Below, in pieces: positions 1-12,185 of a DNA stretch of 64,000 nt. This stretch comes from Pomacea canaliculata (taxonomy: Eukaryota > Mollusca > Gastropoda > Architaenioglossa > Ampullariidae). The DNA lies in assembly GCF_003073045.1 (NCBI RefSeq), contig NC_037593.1, positions 11,332,735 through 11,396,734 of the forward strand, written 5' to 3'. A program made the position numbers and the translations under genes. Position 1 is the first letter of the stretch; every line of letters begins with the position of its first letter. The notes beneath the pieces were generated by a model, which did no database searches, had not been told where the DNA came from, and saw only the letters and a list, made by a program, of their open reading frames with translations.

Positions 1-1554
1 AACAGACTTGTATTTTTTTTCTTTTAAAGTTTGTGTATCATACTGAAAATGTATTTCTTCATTCCTTATACTGATCACTAATATTGGTTGAGGTTTATAT
101 TTCCAAGTAACCTCCGGTGTAATCTTAGCTAAAAGTCTAGTTTAGTAACTTCGGTTTTCCCTTGAACTAAAGCTGCAGATCAAACTGCTTACCATCCTCA
201 AAAAAAAAAAAAAAAAAAGTAAATGAAGTACAGTTCAGACAATAGTGTAACACGTGTTGAAATAGGTTATTATTGAGCCATTCACATCACTATTTTCATC
301 CTCCTCCATTTTTATTTAAGAAAATGAACGGCTGATATTGGCTTTGAATTGATTTCCGATAATTCAATCAACTCACTGAATCTTATTGACAGTCAGTTTC
401 TTATAAATAATGTGCGTTGTGATGGACACACTCTGAATGCTGACAATACACACTAGCAAACACTGGGTCCCACACGTGTTCTTTCTCACAACAATAAAAA
501 CATGTTTTCTATTATCAGGAGCTTTGCTAAAATGCTTTGAAGCAGTTCGTTTTAATTATACTTGTGGACCACAGCATTCATGTATAGTTTTATTAATATA
601 AACTAGAGGAGAAAATTTATGAATCACTAACTTACCCAGCAGTTTGTTTTGAAAAAGCAACTATTTTAAATGGAAACAAAAGAAAAGAAGCAACAATAAA
701 AAAACACGTGATGAAGAATCAGGTCACTATACTCCAGTTAAAGCTATAAGCAAGAAACTTCTAAATAATTTTGATATCATCGTGCTTTGTTATTACAGTA
801 AGTTAAAAATGAAAACATAAATAGTTGAAACTCTATGCAGACTTTTAACTGAACACTGATTATTTTTGTTGGATGGTTTACAAATATTCATCATTTGATT
901 TTTTTTTATATGCACTAGTCAATACCGACCGCAGTACAAATTTTCAATGTAGCAAACATTAAGAGCAATTGTCTGATATTATTGTAGATCTGTAATGACA
1001 ATTAAATTTTAAATAACTTATTATGTTAAATCATTATTAATACTGTATCTGATAGTGTAAAGAAGAGTTTATCATGGCTGGGAAAGGACACAGAGTTGTC
1101 TTTCAGAGAAAAAAAATAATGCGAACATTGAGGAACAGATAAATCACACTTTCAGATCACATGCACCAAGTAGAAAACAAGTTACTGCTCGTTTGTTGTC
1201 CCCAAACAAGTCGAATCAACTGAGAGGTAACTTTTTTCCCAGGCAGTAACTGGTCGACATTTTTGCAGTAGGCACACTCGAAAATCTTAACTGCCTCCCT
1301 GCAGCTTTTGTATGAGAATGTGACAGAATGCGAGAGAATGACCAGGCAAGTCTACAGCCTTCTAGGAAATACTGGATACTTTGCAAGGGTTAGTTTGTGT
1401 CCTATGGTTATTCTCCTTCAATAGTTACCTACAAATAAAAGTACATGGCAATGTAATTAGCAGTTTTTTCACCTATATGCAAAATGAAAACAGTTAACAG
1501 TAGACCCTATATCCTACATTTATATATACTCAGATATTAAATCAGAGTAGCAAA
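1..1554. other. Gene-poor flank with a weak copy of the inter-unit repeat
   Basis: I see no coding exon here. Bases about 250-430 resemble the tail of the repeat found at about 8930-9060: both hold a fragment reading close to ATTCAATCAACTCACTG, preceded by similar text about catching CCTCCA and TTTTCGTCC-like blocks. That makes this stretch the outermost, most decayed copy of the element that separates the array units. A poly-A run lies at about 200-218. The rest is AT-rich sequence without recognisable structure. Confidence 0.4.
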
Positions 1555-2115
1555 GAACCAAGCTAAAGAGACATGACAAGAAGTAACTCCAGGTAACCTT
1601 TATTATGATAATTTATTGCACAGCAGTAACAGTTTAAAAAGCAGTTATTTTACAAAAATAACGGGAAGGAAGTCACAAACATTTTATTTCAATTCCAAAC
1701 AACAGACTATATATTTTCATCAATCCGGTTGAGCCCAATGAACTTTTCCTTACTTCTTTGCCATCCTTCAGTGCAGTACTGAAAGGATTCTTCTCAATCG
1801 TTACGACTCACTTCATGACTTCCACGATTTCAAAACTGGTTCCCTCGATCCCCTGGAGCTTAGTGAAAGGAAAAAGTCAGATCAGGTACACAGGAATGTT
1901 CATGTACAGCGATGTTCTACGCCAGGAGCTGCCTGATGGTGAGGGCAGTGTCAGAAGGTGCATTGTCGGGTGAACCACCCAGAAGAATACTTTCAACGTT
2001 TAATAGAAGCATGATAAAGAAAGACGAAAAAGTGCATTAGACTTTAAGTAGTATTACTTTAAAGAGGACTATAGAGCTTACAATTAAATAAATTGTCTCC
2101 GACACAAGTTCGATT
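1555..2115 (-). mobile_element. Mariner/Tc1-type transposase relic, diverged copy downstream of gene copy 1
   Basis: This AT-rich stretch aligns piecemeal with the better-preserved relics at 11420, 19771 and 29205, for example the shared blocks around GTGCATTGTCG and AAGTGCATTAGACTT, but with many mismatches and gaps. In the other copies the minus strand encodes mariner-like peptide with the HDNAP motif. This one is far more decayed and keeps no useful reading frame. It lies about 110 bp past the stop of gene copy 1, the same relative position as the other three. Confidence 0.5.
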
Positions 2116-2223
2116 ACTTTTTACACTCGCCTCATTTAGTAAGATATTCGGAGATAACTTTTTCAGTGGCTGATGTGATTAAATTACAAAGTCCAAAAAG
2201 GTACAAGAAAATTGACGGTTATG

Positions 2224-4777
2224 TTAATACTTTGCTTCCCAATAAGTCATGATTGGAGGGAGGGAACTCTCGTATCTCTGTAAAAGTTCTTGCGCCTTCT
2301 CCAGAGCCTCCTCCCCTTTGGTGACCAGCACAGTGTTGGATAACCCCGCCGTCCACGTGCGACGGAAGGAGGAGAGTTTGAAGTAGGGAGGGTTGTCGAT
2401 GAGCACGTGAGGGATTCCCAGCAGCACGGACAGGATGTGGCCGTGTAGTCGGTCAGTGATCACCACGCGCCCACGCTGCAAGAACGACAACCCGTTGAAG
2501 GCTATCAGAAACGAAGTCTCCATGGGTGTTCTCCCCTTGTTTGTCGTCCATTTCCACCAGTCTTCTACTTGCACCTTGAGGTTGGCGGGGATCTCCGGTA
2601 TCTTATAATTAGAAGACTCGCTATCACTTCTCTTAATCCACACGATGTCGTGTGTAGGCGGCATAGTGCGCGGGACACGCCCCAGGCCAAACGCCATGTC
2701 GGGCATCAGCATGAGTTTCGTCCCTGGAAAATGTTTCTGCGCCAGACCCAGCGACTGTCTGTCCCTCAAGAAGATGGTCAGGTTCTCCCTGTGGGAGTAC
2801 AGCTCCCTACACATGTTCAGATGCTTCTCGTGATCCTTGCGAATCCATATGCTCTGAGAGAGCAACACGCAGTGGAAGTCCGGGAAAAAATTCAAGATCT
2901 TTTTCCGCAAGATGTCCGACTCCGGGTACCCCACAAGGTTTCCACCTCCGTGGAGGAGGATCATGAGGGAGGATGGGGTGAAGTTCCTGCTAATTTTGTG
3001 TGCTTCCTTAAGCTTAGCATCACTACACATATAGATGGAGCAGTAGAACACCACTGTGACGTTGAGTCTCCGCAGCAGCGCCACCTCTCCCACGGTAATA
3101 GCGGGATCCCCTTTGTTCTCTGACGTAGAAAAGTCCAGTAGCATGACGTGACGTCGTCCCCCCAGCAATGACGTCATCACCTGCATGTGCAACCGCTGTA
3201 TCTCCCAGATGACCTCCTCGTTGGTGGTGAGATGAGGCGCCAGGCGGTCCGTGTCGAAGGGATGCTGGGTGTAGTCCAGAGACAGGAAGTCGGCCCACTG
3301 TGACAAGAGTGTGGCGTTGTCTGGTGGACCTGGCCAGTTGAGACCAAAGGGAGCTGACTGTGTACTCCATTCAGGTCTCAGCGGAAATGACTGCTGGTCG
3401 TCGTCTGCCCCCAGGTAACCCAAGGTAAGGTGAAGAGGTCGCAATGTGTTTACAGATGTGAGAGACAAGCATAATGCCGCACTGATGAGGGCTGCAGCCA
3501 GCACCTGACATCTTCCATTACTCGCCGTCAGTTTTCGGTACACGTGACCTGTGAAACAGAGTTCATCTACAGTGATGAGGATTGGAAAAGGTTTTAACCA
3601 CTTTGAACCATTGTCTGTAGTTGTTGATGTGTTGAGACTGAAGCTAACAGGATGGGTAAACGTTGTTCGTAAACATAGCCAACAAGTTTATTTTTTGTTT
3701 AATTTTTTTCAAGTGTTGTTACGCTTCTACGTGCACTACTTATTTTATTTTTAGTCAAATGATTATAAGTAACGGTGTATGTACATATCTATTACCTTTT
3801 AGATTAGTACCAACAGGGCAGCATCGCCAGCTCTCTGCTTTGACTGCAGCTTTCCCTCTGACGTACACAGCGAGTCCCACACTCGCCATCGCCAGGCCCG
3901 CAGCGTTGACGCCTGATGCACTGCGTGACCCGCTGACGTACAGCAGCGCCACCACTAACATGCGCTTGATGACGTTGGCCATAGCGTGACTGACCACGTC
4001 CAGCGCACGCAGGATGACGCTCGTGCTGATCAGCGAGTACGTCACGTGAAACACTCCCGACAGCAGCAGCGACGTCACAGCCAGATCGGTGCCAGGCGAC
4101 ACCACGCGACGGATGGCCAGGGTAGATGATGACGCCAAGATGACGAAAGACACTCCGGCCGTCAGACCAAGGCGATTCCACCCCATCCACCTGAGGCTAA
4201 CGTTTAGCTTACCAGAGTGCAGTCCCTTGATAGCCACGTTGCGGACAGCCAGTAGTACGTTAGATGCCATGGCCAGCATCACGCCAGAGGTCAGCGCCTG
4301 CTGCACATGCGTGACGTCATCAGAGATGAATACTAGCGCCCCGCCAACCACCAGAGGAAGGCTGACGCACACGTGACAGTTGAGACCCTCACGTAGCCAC
4401 ATCCACTGCACTATCGCGGATACCATGGGTTCCGTCAGCTTGATGGCCAACGTGGAGGCCGCTTCCATTCTGGCCAGACTCCAGTTGGTCAGAAACGTCG
4501 ACAGCACGTGCATCGTCATAGCAACGTAAGAACAAGCCTTGTCATCTTTGGTCGTCGTTTTCGTTACCTGTGCATCGTCCACGATGACCGACTTGTCCTG
4601 CGACATTTTGGTGACGAGACAGCAACACAGTAACTGCACCAACGACAGGACTGCAGCCGCACTCACGGGAGTGAGGACAAGAGTCAGCGCACTGACCTCC
4701 GTGAGGAAGACCTTGGCAGTGTGGTGACAGGCGTACGACGACACTGTCCAGGCGATAAAAGCTTTCAGAAGATTCAT
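2224..4777 (-). CDS. Fused TPT-type transporter and polysaccharide pyruvyltransferase, copy 1
   Basis: Two exons, 4777-3796 and 3548-2224, join in phase (AAAG|GTAATA ... TTTCACAG|GT) into 768 residues. Residues 1-307 hold ten hydrophobic segments and TPT-family signatures: AIKLTEP (Lys113), SNVLLAVRN (Arg179) and ANVIKR (Lys271-Arg272), the residue types that bind phosphate in plastid triose-phosphate translocators. An eleventh helix (about 341-361) precedes the pyruvyltransferase domain, which has GGGN (528-531), RDRQS (589-593) and DRLH (693-696), hallmarks of the family that transfers pyruvate ketals from PEP to sugars. NxT/S sequons fit a lumenal domain. Even helix count in the transporter plus one more helix puts the enzyme on the lumenal side. 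Exon 2 has no ATG near its start; its frame opens at the acceptor, so it needs exon 1. The enzyme core belongs to type A with copy 4. Role and PEP substrate are inferred. Confidence 0.85.
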
Positions 4778-4782
4778 GATGC

Positions 4783-5060
4783 TGAAGAAAAAATGATCCG
4801 AAAAAAAGTTATGGTGCCGTTGGTAAAGACCTGCAAGTTTAAAAAGTCAATAAGTATTGGTGAAAACGCGAGCGTAAAAACAACTAAAAAATATCTGTAT
4901 ATATGGAGGGAATTCTGATTTATCCTCCAGGGAAGTAAACCTTATTTCTGTACCTGCTGTTCCTGCAATGGCGGTGGTCATCTGTAGGGCGGAACTTACC
5001 TGTTAGGACGCTTTGTGAATTCTGCTTTGCAATGGTACTACGAGCCGACATCGAAGGATC
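4783..5060 (-). other. Predicted leader intron and 5' non-coding exon of copy 1
   Basis: Four bases upstream of the copy 1 ATG the minus strand reads TTTTTTCTTCAG|CATC, a good 3' splice site (exon begins at 4782). A strong 5' splice site, CCTAACAG|GTAAGT, lies at 5000|4999. This gives a leader intron of about 217 bp and a non-coding first exon ending at 5000. The same pair of sites is present before copy 3 (24318|24317). The transcription start is not clear; a TATATA stretch near 5220 is one candidate. Confidence 0.5.
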
Positions 5061-6900
5061 AGGAAAGAACACAAACCAGTTTTTTCTTGTGGGAACCTTT
5101 TTGATGCCTGTTGTCTAAACTTTCTAAAGTCACAAGGACCAGTAGGTAACGCTCCCACGGCCTGTATTCGTAAGAAAATCCAAATTAAGTGACTTTCCTT
5201 TACGCATGGTTTCTGCTATATATGACTGTCCATTACGACACCTGCGTTGACTTTTAACAGGTGTTCCACCCAAGCTCCAGCCTGACAAAGTCCAGGGCGG
5301 ATCGTCCCAGACGGCAAGACGCCAGGGTTTATTTTTTCACAAACGAAATGCTTATGTCCCGCTTTTCATTCGACTGAGTAAGCAAAGAAACTATTGTCGA
5401 GAACGCAATTAAAAAAATATTTTTACTGTACAATCTTATGTGTATATGAATGTGACAGTACAGTTGAATTGTGAATGAAAGTTATAAAGCTTTGACCATA
5501 TAGCTGTGTGTGACTGGGTTCTGGTCCTCTTCATAGAGCCAGTCGCTTGTTTCTGTCTTTCTGCTGTTTGTTACGAACGGAAAGATATCTGAGAAGAATA
5601 TATTCTCAGAAAATTTTGTATTGTAATTTCCCACTTTCGATTCCGAAAATAATACCTTATATAAGTCTCTAGAACTATTCATACATTAGCAGCACTTTGA
5701 CTAGTTTAAAGAAATGAAGCTTACCTGTATTGACACTTTAACATCAAAGCCAAATTTGTTGTGTTGAACTACAATGCCTCAAAAATGACAACCCTATTGC
5801 AAATATTTTCACGTGAGAAAAAGGAAATTACAAACGGAGTCTAGGCAGTGGGCAAGTACTGAATAACAAAATAAAAATGAGTCGTCCTTCCACTTCTCTG
5901 GCAGCTTCAGAGGAATCAATGAAGGCGTAAAAGGTTCATAGAAAATGGTTGATAAAACACAATAGCATGGCAGGCAGAGCAATGAAAAGTCGTGGGAAAA
6001 ACTCAGCCAACAATCAGACCTCCTGTGGACTGAGTACTTGACTAATAATGCTCACGAATAATCAAAGTACCATAAATTATGGACTTCTTCCCTAGCTTGA
6101 ACTTTGTCGGTAAAGTGGGCTATCAATGAGCTTACTATGCCAATCCTGCTGGTAACAATCTATGTCTTAATTTGAATTTTTTTACAAACAAAATGAACAT
6201 TTTTAAACATTATTATATCGAAACTGAGCCATAGAGTACAATCAGTTATATTTAAATATCAAACAGTTGTCACATCGCGCACCATCCACTTTCTAGCAAG
6301 CCTTGACATCTGCTTGCTCTCATAATACATAATACATAATACATAATACATAATACATATTACATAATACATAATACATAATACAGGACAGTCTACCTTT
6401 ACAGAACCTGTCAACATTGAATAACATCATAAAACGTTTCCCACAAGCCCCCAAGCATCAATAAAACTATACATTCCACGCTGTCTCCCTACCTCCTCAG
6501 GTATTGTTTTCTTCTGGTTCTTGCATACGCTGACATGTAGATATAGTAGGTATGCACGTGATTGTCTCACAGACAGGTGGTTAGACAGTCACACGCTTGG
6601 TGTTCAAGACAGGTCCTCCTGTGTTAACTCTGATTCTGATTTCGTTTTACACAGATGAATTGGTTTTGTAAACGGACAGCTCTGTCAGAAACAAAGCAAA
6701 CAGCAAAATAAACAATTGCATTAGATCGGGGAAAACTTAATTACCATGTCATCCGTTATTTCTAATTTCACGTTAGTTCAGTTATAAAACAGTAATGGCT
6801 GCAATGCCATTTTTCTTTAAATAACCAGTACTATAGAGACAGTCAGGTAAAGGTTCTAGATGAACACGTGCCTGGACTACTCTATAATATTTCTAATGAG
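5001..6900. repeat. 5' flank of copy 1, shared with the flank of copy 3
   Basis: Non-coding sequence that matches about 24319-25441 upstream of copy 3 over long runs, for example near 5030-5160 and 6660-6840. Copy 3 lacks the segment from about 5870 to 6580. Copies 2 and 4 have a different flank, so this similarity supports duplication of a two-gene block. A heptamer microsatellite sits at 6321-6384. No exon is evident other than the leader. Confidence 0.65.
6321..6384. repeat. Heptanucleotide microsatellite (ACATAAT)n
   Basis: About nine tandem copies of ACATAAT with one variant unit. It lies in the part of the copy 1 flank that is missing from the copy 3 flank, so it may have arisen after, or been lost with, that segment. 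Confidence 0.9.
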
Positions 6901-7004
6901 GCTAAAAGTTTCCCATCTATACCATTTTCATACAGAATATGCCAAAGTTTATTCATACTTATAGAATCAAATGCCTTACAAAAGTCTATAAACGCCTTAT
7001 AGCA
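6901..7004 (-). mobile_element. LINE reverse transcriptase fragment
   Basis: The minus strand reads through about 34 codons with the peptide AFIDFCKAFDSISMNKLW followed by HILYENGIDGKLL. This matches the reverse transcriptase block F-x-D-F-x-K-A-F-D-S-(I/V) ... LW-x-x-L-x-x-x-GI of non-LTR retrotransposons, including the first catalytic aspartate region. No other LINE parts are recognisable on either side, so this is a short relic. The clade cannot be set from so little sequence. Confidence 0.7.
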
Positions 7005-8240
7005 TTATATATAGCATTTCTGGTGAATATGTTTTTTTTGTATCATGGACATTTAATCAAAATATATGATTATTGTGCTATAATCCTTCTTAGAGTTATT
7101 GGTAAATGATGTTGGTCATTTCTTATATATTTATCAAATTTATATTTCTCTGTTTTGTAATCTAGAACATTTTTGTATTCCATTCCAAGTGCAAATACCA
7201 TCTTTACGGGCATATCATACCATAAATCTGACCATAAGTAACTAAGTCTTCCCCTAACTCACTAGAAAGTAGGCTATAACACTACAGCCTGATGGTGATA
7301 TGTAATTATATCCACAGAAATACCATTAACTATAAACAAATCGAAATAATTGTATATTTGTAATAAATAAGAAACAAGGGATTAATAGTAGAATCGTCGG
7401 AAAGGTGACAAACATTGTTGATATTAGCTTCTAGTGGTCTCTAGCACATCAACAAGGAACATCATTCATTATCTGATAGAACATTTTCACTGGCTGTTCT
7501 TGGACTAAAATCTCTCCGTATTATGAAAGGGTAGCTGTCATACAGTCTCGCAATATCAAAATTCACTAGGAGCCTCCTACTCAAGATAAATCTTCAATGT
7601 TATGTTAGTTTCAGAACACTAGTTACTGCTAGACTTTGTGAGTTATTTAAAATATTATGATGGACTAATTCATCGTTATATTTTCGTCACCTGTTGTCGT
7701 GTTTGCATCGTTCGGATTCTGATGGAGTGACTCAAGGTAGGGCGACTAGCTACACCCTTTCAAACGTGCTTACCTCTTGCTACTTGGGCTCAGGTAGCAG
7801 TCGTCTGTAACTGAACCCTGCTCAACAAAAACAGACTTAATCGTGGTAAAGTAGGTGGGTGGGACACCCCGCCATACTAGTTGTTTGTTGGGCTTTTTTT
7901 CTGCCAACAGCAGAGAACCTCCAGTCCATCGTAAACTTGCTTAATGTTTAGTTTCGAATTAACTGCTTGAAGTTTGGCTGCAATCCACGGTTGAGTTCCC
8001 CGGGTATGAAGACGTTTGTTGGTGATGATGATGGGGTGGGGCGCAGCCACGGCGAAGTTTGTTACGGGTCGCTGGCGTGGAAAGGAATTTCTTATTGCTT
8101 GTTGTCCGTGTTTTTCTTGGTGAACGCTCTGTAGTAGTGATTTACTTATGCACAGATTAGCGTTGTTATGACATTTTAGAGGTCTTTGTAAAATTAGTTT
8201 GTCTCTATAATATCCAAGTAAACCCTGATTGCCATTATCG
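7005..8240. other. Gene-free interval between copies 1 and 2
   Basis: AT-rich sequence in which I see no exon, RNA gene or intact element. The TTAA at 8241-8244, where the inter-unit repeat begins, corresponds to the right-hand TTAA of the Kolobok-like element in the copy 3/4 gap, so it marks the unoccupied counterpart of that insertion site. Confidence 0.5.
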
Positions 8241-9060
8241 TTAAGTGTCTGTTGATGGCGGGTTAGGATCCCCAGCTACCCTGATGCCCAACTCAAGAAG
8301 TTTGGACCACAAACTTGTATTACTGAAGGTTGGCAGACGATTGTTCCAGTTAACTACTAAAACGAGAAAGGTGAGTACTAAGCTTCCGGTTTAGTCACAT
8401 TCATTGTTTAGGCTCGCCGAGACTAACATCGAAGAACTTCGCAAAAGGCTAAACGTTGGTCTTGGCAGACAGACTACACACTTTGCACTGGAAGACTGTA
8501 TTTGTGATGTTGTCGTGACGAGGGACATGACCAAGTTGGATCACTTTGTTGTGTGACTGTGGCAAGTACATTCTTCTGGAATCCCACCAGTGTGGTGACC
8601 GCGCTTTGTGCGAACTTGCTGGACTTGAACTCCCTGTAGGACATACCGAGCCACTTTCATGTTTTCCTCAGTTTACTCAGGTATGATTGTGTCATTGATG
8701 ATCTTATAAGTAATAAAATTTTTGGTCATATATCATGCTTGTATGGTATACATTGTCAAAACATTACTTACCTACGAGGCATACGACGACAGTTCCTCTT
8801 CAACCAGTGACGACAGGATCCACAGTCGCTGTACTCCTCACACAGACATTTCAAATCAAATTAACTCAAAACTAACCAACATGAGTTAAGCAATACATTC
8901 TGCCTTTGGACAGTTTGTACAAGAGCGAAACCAGTGTTGAAAATGGGTACATCGAACCACCCACCTCGCCATTTTCGTCCTCCACCCTTTCTATGTAAGA
9001 AAACAGACGCTTGAGATCGGTTTGGCACTGATTTTCGAGAATTCAATCAACTCACTGTAT
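8241..9060. repeat. Inter-unit repeat, copy between genes 1 and 2
   Basis: A non-coding block nearly identical in order to 28328-29130 and, in two pieces, to 36860-39400. Landmarks are CTACCCTGATGCCCAACTC near 8275, TTTAGGCTCGCCGAGA near 8409 and a cysteine-rich reading at about 8500-8690. That reading, best preserved in the other copies, includes CDCGE-ILL and PVGHAEP but is broken by stops here. It may be a decayed exon set or the tail of an unidentified element. Confidence 0.65.
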
Positions 9061-11419
9061 TTTATCCAGATCCAGTCCCTTGTCATGAATCTGCTTCTTT
9101 ACTCTGTCCTCTACACCTAACCACTGCAATGGTTCTAACACCTTTCTACTTTTACCTGTCTTCTCCACCTCATTCCCTACATTCTTTTCACTGTCTCCAT
9201 TTCACTCGACGAGGTCACTTGAACTGTCACTCCCAGATATTCCGCTCCTACTCATTCCTTTAAACCTGAGCTTTTGCATTATCTGCAATAAAATGCTATT
9301 CACTCCTCCTCTCTTCAGCCTTTCAAATCCGACATAAAAAAAGTCTTTATTCAACAAGTGCTACTTGTAATTCAGCCTCATTTCGCTTGAGTGCCTGTGG
9401 TGTCTGAACTGTTCATGCCTGAGTGAAAGTTGTAATATTCTTTGATATTTCTGTAATATTTCTTTACTAGATTATGTCCTTGCCTGAATTTGTTATTATG
9501 CATACAGCTGTGGTCTGTGGTGCTACGGGACAAGACACAATGTATAAGGTGGATGAGAGGTTCACACATAAACCAAATAATGAAAAAGTAAGTTGTCAAC
9601 CTAGTTTTGTATGTAACAGGTGAAACTGAGCGCACATCTTCCTTTTCATCAGGTCTTAAGATTAAACCACAATCAGCGACGACTACATTATTTTTTTTCA
9701 TGTGCAATAAATGACAGATAAAGTCGGGTCGAGTTCTAGAAGTGGTCGACTCGACTGAAGGCTTTCCACCGATGTGTGCGACAATCAGCCCCTCTTCTAG
9801 TAGGGATCGTTAGGGGAACAGGTAAGCTTCCTATTACTAGAGAACTGCCGTCTGTACCCGGCTTGATTCGTGGCGCAGAAAACATTTCTCAGTCCACCCA
9901 GTCATCGGAAATGTGAGCTTCATCCATGTGTATGTCACGGATGAGTGTACCGCGACTTGTAAGTGAAAGAAATAATAAAATGAAATCAGAGATTTTGTCC
10001 GTTTTTATTGTGAAGGAGATGTGGAGGGGCCTCTGGGAGGCCGGCTGGGAGTGTACGAAGTTATTTTTACCTTCCAGAGATCGTCTGGCAGATGACAGAC
10101 CTACATTTTTATAGAAGGAGGTCAAACGACTTGACAAATGCAGGGTGTGGGATGAGCCGGGTGTCTCGCCTAGTAAGTTCAGTAAGGTCACTGGGTAGGT
10201 AGAATGTGGGGAAGAGAGGGTTGCTGTCTAGTCATAGTTAAATACATGTAGTGTGAGTTTGAAGAGTGAAGGGAAGACTCTTTGATGAAGGTAGTTAGAG
10301 AGCCGACATGGGCATTGACAATGTTTATGTCAGTGTTTATTCTGAGGTGTGTTATAACTTTGTATGAATCTACCCAGCCTGTGGCGACTTATAAGTTTTC
10401 GCCGACTTGTAACTGTCCTGTTAAGCGAATGTTTTTCACTCGACTCTAATGTAAATAACTACTGTGTGCTGATTCCATCTTCTCCTCCAACTCATTAGAA
10501 GCGACTGTGTGGTTCTTCACTGAACTTTTACTTAACTACTGTGTGGTGTGACCGGGTGGTTACTGTTGGACAACATATTTTTGTGTGCGGTTTTTTTTTT
10601 ATCTTTGATACTACAGACCCAAAGCACCTGTGAGGACCTGGGTGTATGAAAATAAGTGGTTATTATCTCTATGCTTTCTATCACTGCATATATATATATG
10701 TGTGCAAAACCTAAACATCTACTATAGCTTAGGTGTGTAACTTTGCTTTGTGCTTTTTAGGCAGCCATGAACCCTAGGGCTTTGAGTATGTGTATAGGTA
10801 TTAATATTTGTTTTTTTGATGAGCAGTTTGGATAGCCTGAAGTCAACTTTTTATGTTATGTGGAAATAATGTGCAAGTGCAATAAATAATGCAAGTGTAA
10901 TAAAGTGTAATAAATAATGCGCAGGACACCAGCAGAGTTGATAAAGTGTAGGGTGAGGACAAGGTAAACCAGCGAGAAGGAGAGAAGGTGGGCGCCGCCC
11001 TCGCAAACCTTGGCCCCGACGAAAGGCTCCACCATCTTGTTCCCAATGACCTAAAGAAGAATCTAGCACACGACCTTTACCTTTTATGGGGATTATTCAT
11101 GATTTGCATAAATTATAGTTGCAAAAAGTCTGTTCCTGATTCACAATTCTAAACATGTAATTAAATCGCACAGACAACCCTCCTCAGCACGGAAACTTGT
11201 CGCACCGCTCGTACGTTGTGTTTTCACCCCTCCCTCTCTCTTAACTGCAACCAGATGTTTAGGGGAGGGGTGTAGGTAGGAGGGAATAGGACATGATGAG
11301 ACAGCAATGGTAAAGGTTAGCCAGTGGGGTACATTGTACCCTCTACATTAGGTCTCCCATATGGTGGTCTGTCCATGACCGCCGCCATTTTCACATCTTC
11401 AACGCTTGCTCTCTCCTGT
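9061..11419. other. Gene-free interval between copies 1 and 2
   Basis: No supported coding exon. Several open frames of 60-109 codons occur, but they have no recognisable domains and ordinary AT-rich codon use. Positions 10850-10920 carry short imperfect repeats of AATAATGCAAGTG type. Nothing else stands out. Confidence 0.45.
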
Positions 11420-12185
11420 GAACCACAACTTTGATATGAAAATGACTGATGATGTAAAGAAGGAAACCAGAGTATGGGTCTAAAGACCAGAGCTTTTCAA
11501 ACAAAAAGCTAAAGAGAGATGGCGAGAAGGCAGTCCGGGTAGTTCCTGATAAACCTTTATTGAGATCGTTCCTTGCAAATACAAAAAAAAATCAGTTTAA
11601 AAATCAGTTACTTTACGAACACAAAATCAACACAGTACGCCTGGAAAATAAGAAATATGATCTTAAAAATGTCAGAACACGTACGTGGTTTGTATGAAAA
11701 GTAACGGGACTGTTGTCAAAGACAATTTATTTAAATTTCAAACAACATGGATTTCCTTTATAGTAAACACTCGATTCCAATACACTGTCCATCAAAGCAA
11801 ATGCTTCTATGCACTGCTGACAGAATTCTACTGGAATCAGCTCCGTCAAGAGGGTTCACCTCCATCATGGCTTTCACGCATTCAAAATGTGTCCTTTGAT
11901 GACCCCATTGAACTTTAGACAAATGAAAAATAGTCACAGAGAAAAGTCAGATGAATAGAGATATTGTTCGTGTACTGCGATTTTCTACACCAGGACCTGT
12001 GGCATGCTCGACAGTGGGGCCAGGTGCATTGTCGTGTAGAAAGCACCTCAGAAAAATCTTTTCAACAGTGAAGCACAGCGGAGAAACATGGACAAGTGCA
12101 TTAGACTTGAAGTGGGAGGACTCTAAATAAATTATGTAGCTTGAAATTGAAATAAATTGTATGTGACACGAGTCCAGGTTGTGTG
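11420..12185 (-). mobile_element. Mariner/Tc1-type transposase relic downstream of copy 2
   Basis: On the minus strand the sequence encodes pieces of a mariner-like transposase C-terminal half. FLHDNAP, the motif around the second catalytic aspartate, is followed by a segment like FSKVQWG-(H)-RTHFE, the counterpart of FPKLK-x-x-L-x-G-x-RF, and by a C-terminal SRYFSYKP. Copies at 19771 and 29205 are close relatives with the same flanks, so this relic was carried by the gene duplications. I see no terminal inverted repeats, and the N-terminal half is missing. Confidence 0.7.

Noticed and set aside
2569-3123. Plus-strand frames opposite the pyruvyltransferase exons (also in copies 2-5)
   Set aside because: They are antisense shadows of a strongly conserved minus-strand frame and encode no known domain.
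2224-4777. Transporter and pyruvyltransferase as two separate neighbouring genes
   Set aside because: Possible, but exon 2 in copies 1 and 2 has no ATG near its start, the splice phases match in all five copies, and the boundary lies at the same residues even in the diverged copy 5.
5000-5045. Upstream open frame in the leader of copy 1 ending at the start codon
   Set aside because: The equivalent frame in copy 3 stops earlier, so it is not conserved.
6321-6384. CRISPR-like repeat array
   Set aside because: The units are seven bases without spacers; it is a microsatellite, and the genome is eukaryotic.
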